Source: Actinomycetota bacterium (GTDB lineage: Bacteria; Actinomycetota; Acidimicrobiia; Acidimicrobiales; Ilumatobacteraceae). Taken from it: a stretch of 8,411 nt of DNA. Positions 5,388 through 8,411 of this stretch are shown here, one piece after another (the first letter of the stretch is position 1; each line of letters starts with the position of its first letter). A program made the position numbers and the translations under genes. The stretch covers positions 1-8,411 of the forward strand of contig RGGX01000051.1 in NCBI GenBank assembly GCA_010024485.1, written 5' to 3'. The notes beneath the pieces are model-generated. The model did not search any database. It saw nothing but the letters and a program-made list of their open reading frames with translations, and was not told the DNA's origin.

Positions 5388-6224
5388 ATGGCTATCCGCA
5401 CTCGCAAGCCGACCAGCCCCGGGCGTCGCTTCCAGACCACGTCCGACTTCTCCGAGATCACGACGTCCACGCCCGAGCGTTCCCTGCTCGCCCCGGCGCC
5501 CAAGTCGGGTGGACGCAACTCCTACGGCCGCAAGACCTCTCGCCATCGCGGCGGCGGGCACAAGCGCCGCTACCGGGTCATCGACTTCAAGCGCGTCAAG
5601 GACGGCGTGCCCGGTCGCGTGGCCTCCATCGAGTACGACCCGAACCGCACCTGCCGCATCGCGTTGATCCACTACGCCGACGGCGCGAAGGCCTACATCC
5701 TCGCTCCGAAGGGTCTCAGCGTGGGCGACACCGTCCAGAGCGGTCAGGGATCCGACATCCGTCCCGGCAACGCGCTGCCGCTGCGCTACATCCCGGTCGG
5801 CACCACGGTTCACAACGTCGAGCTGCGTCCCGGCCAGGGCGGCAAGATCGGTCGCTCGGCGGGCATCGCCGTGCAGCTGGTCGCGAAGGAGGGCAACTTC
5901 GCCACCCTGCGCATGCCCTCCACCGAGATGCGTCGCGTGCTCATCGACTGCCGCGCCACCGTGGGCGAGGTCGGCAACTCCGAGCACGAACTCGTCAAGA
6001 TCGGCAAGGCCGGCCGCAACCGCTGGAAGGGCGTCCGCCCCCAGACGCGCGGTGTCGCCATGAACCCCGTTGACCACCCGCTCGGTGGTGGCGAGGGCCG
6101 CACCTCGGGCGGTCGTCCCGCGGTGAGCCCGTGGGGTAAGCCCGAGCGTCGCACCCGCGACAAGAACAAGCCCAGTCAGAGGTTGATCGTCCGTCGTCGT
6201 CGTACCGGCAAGGGCCGGCGGTGA
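5388..6224 (+). CDS. rplB: 50S ribosomal protein L2
   Basis: L2 is a universal 23S rRNA-binding protein near the peptidyl transferase centre that helps join the subunits. The product has 278 residues (E. coli 273). It shows the OB-fold and SH3-like halves: SRHRGGGHKRRYR (51-63), VHNVELRPGQGGKIGRSAG (141-159) and the C-terminal RGVAMNPVDHP block (221-231). Asp229 and His230 (E. coli Asp228 and His229 without Met) are kept. The usual DHPHGGGEG reads DHPLGGGEG, with Leu232 in place of His, and the following segment reads GGRPAVSPWG where GGRHPVSPWG is common. The reading frame is intact, so these are substitutions, not a frameshift. The Shine-Dalgarno GAGG (5379-5382) overlaps the rplW stop, five bases before ATG. 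Confidence 0.98.
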   Translation: MAIRTRKPTSPGRRFQTTSDFSEITTSTPERSLLAPAPKSGGRNSYGRKTSRHRGGGHKRRYRVIDFKRVKDGVPGRVASIEYDPNRTCRIALIHYADGAKAYILAPKGLSVGDTVQSGQGSDIRPGNALPLRYIPVGTTVHNVELRPGQGGKIGRSAGIAVQLVAKEGNFATLRMPSTEMRRVLIDCRATVGEVGNSEHELVKIGKAGRNRWKGVRPQTRGVAMNPVDHPLGGGEGRTSGGRPAVSPWGKPERRTRDKNKPSQRLIVRRRRTGKGRR

Positions 6225-6245
6225 CCCGGGAAGAGGTGAGGATCG

Positions 6246-6524
6246 ATGTCCCGTAGTCTCAAGAAGGGCGCCTTCGTCGACGGCCATCTGCTGTCGAAGG
6301 TCGACGCTCAGAACGCCGCCGGCGAGCGCAAGGTGATCAAGACCTGGTCGCGACGCTCGACGATCATCCCCGACATGGTGGGTCACACAATCGCCGTGCA
6401 CGATGGCCGCAAGCATGTGCCCGTCTACATCACCGAGTCGATGGTCGGTCACAAGCTCGGTGAGTTCAGCCCGACCCGCACGTTCCGGTTCCACGCCGGG
6501 CAGGAGAAGGGGGCGAGGCGCTGA
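6246..6524 (+). CDS. rpsS: 30S ribosomal protein S19
   Basis: S19 binds 16S rRNA in the head of the 30S subunit with S13, near the A-site tRNA. The 92-residue product equals the E. coli length. MSRSLKKGAFVDGHLL, KTWSRRSTIIPDMVGHTIAVHDG and GHKLGEFSPTRTFRFH are near-invariant family segments. It follows rplB after 21 bases containing two purine-rich stretches, AAGAGG (6231-6236) and GAGG (6238-6241), either of which could serve as Shine-Dalgarno. Its TGA overlaps the rplV ATG by one base. Confidence 0.98.
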   Translation: MSRSLKKGAFVDGHLLSKVDAQNAAGERKVIKTWSRRSTIIPDMVGHTIAVHDGRKHVPVYITESMVGHKLGEFSPTRTFRFHAGQEKGARR

Positions 6525-7294
6525 TGACCGGTCCCAAGCTCAACGAGGCCCAGTCGCCCGCCATGGCTCGCGCCGGCGAGAGCTCGGGCACCCGGGCGGT
6601 CGCCAAGCACGTCCGTTCCTCGGCCTACAAGGCCAGGGTCGTGCTCGACCTCATCCGTGGTCTCGACGTCCGCCGCGCCGACGAGGTGCTCGCGCTGACC
6701 CAGCGTGACATCGCCCGTGACATCCGCAAGGTGCTCCGCTCCGCTGTGGCCAACGCGGTCAACAACGACGGCCAGGACGCCGAGGAGCTCTTCGTGGTGG
6801 CCTGCTTCGCCGACGAGGGGACCACGCTCAAGCGGTTCCGTCCCCGCGCCCGTGGTCGCGCGACGCGCATCCGCAAGCGCACCTGTCACATCACTGTGAT
6901 CGTCGCCCGCATGAGCGACGATCGGCTCGAGATCCTCCGCGCCAAGGCCGAGGGGGCATCCGCTTCGGCGGCCGCCGCCCGCCGCGCCCGCGTGGACGCC
7001 AGCCGTCGCCGTGCGGAGGCCGCCCAGTCCGACGGGGTCGACGATGTGGCTGACGAGGTGACCGACGAGGTCGCCGAGGAGCAGGAGGCTGAGGCCGTCG
7101 AGACGGAGGCCGTCGAGGCTGATGCCGATGCGGCCGATGAGGACGCGGTCGCTGAGACCGACGCCGATGAGGCCGATGTTGATGAGGCCGATGCTGCCGA
7201 CGACGCCGATGAAGTGAGCGACGTCGAGGAGCCAGCCGAAGCCGAAGCCGAAGCCGAGAGCGAGGCCGACGCGGCCGACGAGGAGAAGAACTGA
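6524..7294 (+). CDS. rplV: 50S ribosomal protein L22 with long acidic C-terminal tail
   Basis: L22 binds 23S rRNA, and its beta-hairpin lines the exit tunnel at the constriction with L4. The product has 256 residues against 110 in E. coli. The family core is about 22-130: TRAVAKHVRSSAYKARVVLD, then LRSAVANAVNN, then the hairpin TLKRFRPRARGRATRIRKRT and the ITVIV end strand. An N-terminal extension of about 20 residues precedes it. After the core comes a linker with two basic clusters (RRAR 153-156, RRR 161-163), then a tail of Ala, Glu, Asp and Val. Between 170 and 254 I count 43 Asp or Glu, and there is no Lys, Arg or His from 164 to 254. The tail is low-complexity and probably disordered. 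Actinobacterial L22 is often longer than in E. coli with an acidic end, so this extends a known tendency. GAGG at 6515-6518 supports the ATG, which overlaps the S19 stop. Confidence 0.97.
   Translation: MTGPKLNEAQSPAMARAGESSGTRAVAKHVRSSAYKARVVLDLIRGLDVRRADEVLALTQRDIARDIRKVLRSAVANAVNNDGQDAEELFVVACFADEGTTLKRFRPRARGRATRIRKRTCHITVIVARMSDDRLEILRAKAEGASASAAAARRARVDASRRRAEAAQSDGVDDVADEVTDEVAEEQEAEAVETEAVEADADAADEDAVAETDADEADVDEADAADDADEVSDVEEPAEAEAEAESEADAADEEKN
7235..7258 (+). repeat. Short tandem hexamer inside the L22 tail
   Basis: Three exact GCCGAA units (7235-7252) and a fourth with one change, GCCGAG (7253-7258), encode alternating Ala-Glu. The unit is in frame, so gain or loss of copies would lengthen or shorten the L22 tail without breaking the gene. 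The wider tail DNA (about 7030-7280) is also rich in GCCGAn and GAGGCn units. Confidence 0.8.
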
Positions 7295-8172
7295 TGGGCC
7301 AGAAGATCAACCCCTACGGCTTCCGCCTCGGCGTGAGCACCGACTGGAAGAGCCGCTGGTTCAGCGACCGCGACTACAAGCAGTACCTCACCGAGGACTG
7401 GCAGATCCGCGACACCATCATGGAGCGCCTCGAGTCCGCCGCGATCAGCCGCATCGAGATCGAGCGCACCCGCGACAAGCTCCGCGTCGACATCCACACC
7501 GCCCGTCCGGGCATCGTGATCGGTCGCAAGGGCGCCCAGGCCGACGAGCTCCGCCAGATGATCACCAAGGTCACCGGCAACCCGCGGATCCAGCTGAACA
7601 TCGTCGAGATCAAGACCCCCGAGCTCGACGCCGCGCTCGTCGCCCAGGGTGTTGCCGACCAGCTCGCGAACCGCATCGCCTTCCGTCGGGCCATGAAGCG
7701 CGCCGTGCAGAACGCCCAGCGCGCCGGCGCCCTCGGCATCCGCGTCCAGTGCTCGGGCCGCCTCGGCGGCGCCGAGATGAGCCGCACCGAGTGGTACCGC
7801 GAGGGCCGCGTGCCCCTGCACACCCTCCGTGCCGACATCGACTACGGCTTCCGCGAGGCCAAGACCGCCAACGGCCGCGTGGGCGTCAAGGTCTGGCTCT
7901 ACAAGGGCGAGATCGTGCCCTACCGCTCGGCCAACGAGGACAAGATCGCCCGCGAGGCCGCCATGGCCGTCGGCGAGACCTCGGGTCAGACCGCCGACGC
8001 CGCCCGTCGCGTCGTGTCGTCGGCCGGCCCCCGCAGTGAGGAGGTCACCGAGGCCGCCCCACTGGTGCGCGAGGCCGATCCCGAGCTCGAGAAGCTCCTC
8101 GACGAGGAGGAGACCATCACCCGCCAGACCCGCGAGGGCAACGAGACACCGCACTTCCGTGGTGACGACTGA
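7294..8172 (+). CDS. rpsC: 30S ribosomal protein S3 with extended C terminus
   Basis: S3 sits at the mRNA entry side of the 30S head and, with S4 and S5, forms the mRNA entry tunnel and helicase site. The product has 292 residues (E. coli 233). MGQKINPYGFRLG is the hallmark start. A type II KH domain follows, with VIGRKGAQ (75-82) giving the GxxG loop G77-R-K-G80. The C-terminal domain includes GIRVQCSGRLGGAEMSR and YGFREAKTANGRVGVKVWLYKGEI. The core ends near 210, leaving about 80 residues of charged, mostly acidic tail with DPELEKLLDEEET (262-274). Tails are variable in this family, and long ones are usual in actinobacteria. The ATG overlaps the rplV TGA by one base, with GAGGAG eight bases upstream. 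Confidence 0.98.
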   Translation: MGQKINPYGFRLGVSTDWKSRWFSDRDYKQYLTEDWQIRDTIMERLESAAISRIEIERTRDKLRVDIHTARPGIVIGRKGAQADELRQMITKVTGNPRIQLNIVEIKTPELDAALVAQGVADQLANRIAFRRAMKRAVQNAQRAGALGIRVQCSGRLGGAEMSRTEWYREGRVPLHTLRADIDYGFREAKTANGRVGVKVWLYKGEIVPYRSANEDKIAREAAMAVGETSGQTADAARRVVSSAGPRSEEVTEAAPLVREADPELEKLLDEEETITRQTREGNETPHFRGDD

Positions 8173-8196
8173 GAACGAAGGGTCGAGGAGAACACC

Positions 8197-8411
8197 ATGT
8201 TGATGCCGCGCAAGGTCGCACATCGCAAGCACCACCGGGGCCGGACCCGCGGTGTCGCCAAGGGCGGCACCCAGCTGTCCTTCGGCGAGTACGGGATCCA
8301 GGCGCTCGAGCCGGGTTGGATCACCGCCCGCCAGATCGAGGCCGCCCGTATCGCCATGACCCGCTCCATCAAGCGTGGAGGCAAGGTCTGGATCAACGTC
8401 TTCCCGGACAA
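8197..8411 (+). CDS. rplP: 50S ribosomal protein L16, 3' truncated by the window
   Basis: L16 binds 23S rRNA near the A site and central protuberance and completes 50S assembly late. The first 71 codons are visible, about half of a 137-residue family member. MLMPRKVAHRKHHRGRTRGVAKGGT is the basic N terminus, broken by no frameshift, followed by SFGEYGIQALEPGW and ITARQIEAARIAM, the family signature. SIKRGGKVWINVFPD matches the middle of the protein. GAGGAG at 8185-8190 lies six bases before the ATG, 24 bases after the rpsC stop. ATG 8203 (Met3) is a weaker alternative. By the normal order rpmC and rpsQ should follow outside the window. Confidence 0.97.
   Translation, partial: MLMPRKVAHRKHHRGRTRGVAKGGTQLSFGEYGIQALEPGWITARQIEAARIAMTRSIKRGGKVWINVFPD

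Noticed and set aside
6886..8235. A 449-codon minus-strand frame with long Ser/Ala repeats
   Set aside because: It is the antisense image of the rplV tail and rpsC. The Ser/Ala run simply mirrors GCC/GAG/GAT codons of the acidic tail.
4226..8240. A shared CAAGCACCACCGGG string in rplC (near 4226) and rplP (near 8227)
   Set aside because: Both encode basic His/Lys rRNA-binding stretches with the same preferred codons, and flanking bases do not match. Coincidence, not a mobile repeat.
1..8411. Search for a novel mobile, defence or CRISPR system
   Set aside because: No spaced repeats, transposase, integrase, tRNA or toxin-antitoxin-like pair is visible. The window is mostly conserved core genes, so the interest lies in regulation and protein tails.

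Overview
The window reads as chromosomal DNA from a high-GC actinobacterium. Third codon positions are heavily G/C, two genes have actinobacterial-style leaderless start regions, and the ribosomal proteins resemble actinobacterial versions (L3 with GACSFPG where E. coli has GQNQTPG, L16 starting MLMPRK, L22 with a long acidic tail). A lineage near Acidimicrobiia would fit, but that is inference from memory of protein style and cannot be proved here. All real genes are on the + strand; the long minus-strand reading frames are GC-driven shadows.

Region 1 (1-1102): the nearly complete mature part of a PotD-like polyamine-binding protein, cut by the left edge. It is followed by a perfect 14-bp hairpin that probably ends that transcription unit. 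Region 2 (1103-2242): a membrane-anchored HtrA/DegP-type serine protease with one PDZ domain and an intact catalytic triad. Region 3 (2287-3489): an alpha/beta hydrolase of unassigned substrate with a large lid insertion. The protease and the hydrolase share the same short start region: a TAGnnn hexamer, exactly six bases, then ATG, with no Shine-Dalgarno. They are probably leaderless genes, each with its own promoter.

Region 4 (3490-3811): 322 bases without a convincing gene. It holds a terminator-like hairpin after the hydrolase, a candidate promoter embedded in an inverted repeat, and a run of tandem hairpins directly before rplC. Region 5 (3812-8411): the S10 ribosomal protein operon in canonical order, rplC-rplD-rplW-rplB-rpsS-rplV-rpsC-rplP. 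rplP is cut by the right edge. The genes are 0-24 bases apart; three junctions are one-base TGATG overlaps, which suggests translational coupling. The products build the large-subunit core (L3, L4, L23, L2, L22, L16) and the small-subunit head (S19, S3).

The most notable points are the absence of rpsJ (S10) from the head of the operon, the structured leader in its place, the roughly 90-residue acidic tail on L22 with no Lys or Arg until the penultimate residue, the extended S3 tail, and the paired leaderless-type promoters. I see no phage, insertion sequence, CRISPR array, tRNA or defence system. Most of the window is conserved core genome.
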